Source: Nodosilinea sp. FACHB-131 (lineage in GTDB: Bacteria > Cyanobacteriota > Cyanobacteriia > Phormidesmidales > Phormidesmidaceae). From it: a stretch of DNA of 64,000 bases. The notes under the pieces are model-generated. The model searched no databases. It saw only the letters and a program-made list of their open reading frames with translations, and had not been told where the DNA came from. Each line of letters begins with the position of its first letter. Positions within the stretch are counted from its first letter, which is position 1. The stretch lies in assembly GCF_014695395.1 (NCBI RefSeq), contig NZ_JACJOF010000027.1, forward strand, positions 734,098-798,097, in the 5' to 3' direction. The translations under genes and the position numbers were made by a program. Shown here in pieces: positions 63,108 to 64,000 of the stretch.

Positions 63108-64000
63108 ATGACCATAAGTCCCCCTGAACCGGGACAAAAAGTCAGGGTAGTGGTTGACAAAGATCCGGTGCCCGTCTCATTCGAGCGATGGGGCAAGCCC
63201 GGCCACTTCGACCGCACGTTGTCCAAGGGACCCAAAACCACCACCTGGATTTGGAACCTGCACGCCGACGCCCATGACTTTGACACTCACACCAGTGACC
63301 TGGAAGATATTTCACGGAAGATCTTCAGTGCTCACTTTGGCCACTTAGCCGTTATTTTTGTCTGGCTCAGCGGCATGTACTTCCACGGTGCCAAGTTCTC
63401 AAATTATGAAGCTTGGCTAACTAATCCAACCGGTATTAAGCCCAGTGCCCAGGTTGTTTGGCCCATCTTTGGCCAAGAAATTCTAAATGGCGACGTGGGC
63501 GGTGGTTTCCACGGTATTCAGATCACCTCTGGCTTGTTCCAGTGGTGGCGCGCCAACGGCATTACTAACAGCTTCCAGCTCTACTGCACCGCCATTGGGG
63601 CGCTGGTGATGGCCGCTCTGATGCTGTTCGCCGGCTGGTTCCACTACCACAAGCGCGCTCCCAAGCTGGAGTGGTTCCAGAACGTGGAATCGATGATGAA
63701 CCACCACCTGGCTGGGCTACTGGGCCTGGGCTGCTTGGGCTATGCCGGTCAGCAGATCCACGTGTCGTTGCCCATCAACGCCTGTATGGATGCGATCGAT
63801 GCGGGGCGGCCGCTAACCATTGGTGGTCGGGTGATCGACTCAATTGGAGCAATTCCCTTGCCCCATGAGTGGATCCTCAACAAGGCCCTGATGGCTGACT
63901 TGTACCCCAGCTTTGCTGAGGGTATCAAGCCCTTCTTCACCCTCAACTGGGGCGTGTACTCTGACTTCCTCACCTTCAAGGGCGGTCTAAACCCTACAAC
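63108..64000 (+). CDS. psaA: photosystem I P700 apoprotein A1 (PsaA), 5' part
   Basis: First 297 codons of psaA; the gene runs off the right edge (full length about 750). Starts Met-Thr-Ile-Ser-Pro-Pro-Glu with GAGAGGAG upstream, then the well-known [20 protein letters not shown], and [10 protein letters not shown]. PsaA/PsaB bind P700 and most antenna chlorophylls. Two oddities: Gln215 replaces the His of the usual Gly-His-Gln-Ile-His-Val, and the loop between residues 224 and 249 is about 13 residues longer than in other PsaA proteins I know. Confidence 0.97.
   Translation, partial: MTISPPEPGQKVRVVVDKDPVPVSFERWGKPGHFDRTLSKGPKTTTWIWNLHADAHDFDTHTSDLEDISRKIFSAHFGHLAVIFVWLSGMYFHGAKFSNYEAWLTNPTGIKPSAQVVWPIFGQEILNGDVGGGFHGIQITSGLFQWWRANGITNSFQLYCTAIGALVMAALMLFAGWFHYHKRAPKLEWFQNVESMMNHHLAGLLGLGCLGYAGQQIHVSLPINACMDAIDAGRPLTIGGRVIDSIGAIPLPHEWILNKALMADLYPSFAEGIKPFFTLNWGVYSDFLTFKGGLNPT

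Overview
The window is a piece of cyanobacterial chromosome. The evidence is the core photosynthesis genes (psaA at the right edge, psbY beside it), an FtsH2-type thylakoid protease, cyanobacterial SLH/OprB porins, a DUF2555 protein next to coaBC, the rimP-nusA-ylxR-infB cluster followed by a low-complexity-tail membrane protein, and the very frequent HIP1 octamer GCGATCGC. Dispersed CCATCCAC-type repeats and moderately high GC suggest a filamentous Leptolyngbya/Nodosilinea-like organism; that placement is inference. I found no rRNA, tRNA, CRISPR array, insertion sequence or prophage.

Layout. 0-4 kb: two tandem, nearly identical outer-membrane porins (the left one cut by the window edge), a pterin dehydratase, and a structured intergenic region with a possible 23-residue peptide gene behind a perfect Shine-Dalgarno sequence. 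4-13 kb: nadC, a YbjQ protein, small conserved proteins, dusA, a beta-propeller protein, a Clp-fold protease, a GT-B glycosyltransferase and ftsH. 13-31 kb: an MFS transporter, gltX, cell-wall genes (amidase, LCP protein, a LysM protein with a dead LytM domain), a methyltransferase, coaBC, trhO, an HDAC-like deacetylase, an HtrA/Deg protease, larB, a Yfr1-like small RNA and a secreted small protein. 31-43 kb: a second-type phosphoribulokinase, a U32 peptidase, a GT39 glycosyltransferase, then the transcription/translation cluster rimP-nusA-ylxR-infB. 43-53 kb: a sugar-nucleotide epimerase apparently lacking a normal start codon, pnp, tpiA, two pentapeptide-repeat proteins and ruvB. 53-64 kb: a Gld-type ABC exporter operon, a gene that seems broken by two frameshifts, a D27-like protein, an MsbA-like ABC exporter, rdgB, psbY and psaA.

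How the parts fit. The strongest regulatory observation links two distant parts of the window. A short RNA gene near 30.1 kb has the architecture and near-consensus core of Yfr1, and both porin mRNAs carry the complementary sequence exactly at their ribosome binding sites. Most other genes are housekeeping. Several neighbours are convergent and overlap or nearly touch at their 3' ends (dusA/propeller, MFS/gltX, small ORF/epimerase, protease/glycosyltransferase), so the chromosome is compact, with hairpin terminators placed between units. No large new defence or biosynthetic system was seen. The novelty here is small: the sRNA-porin pair, a candidate micropeptide, a non-canonical start codon, a catalytically dead peptidase domain, an unusual PsaA, and a mobile-looking simple repeat that has entered a reading frame.
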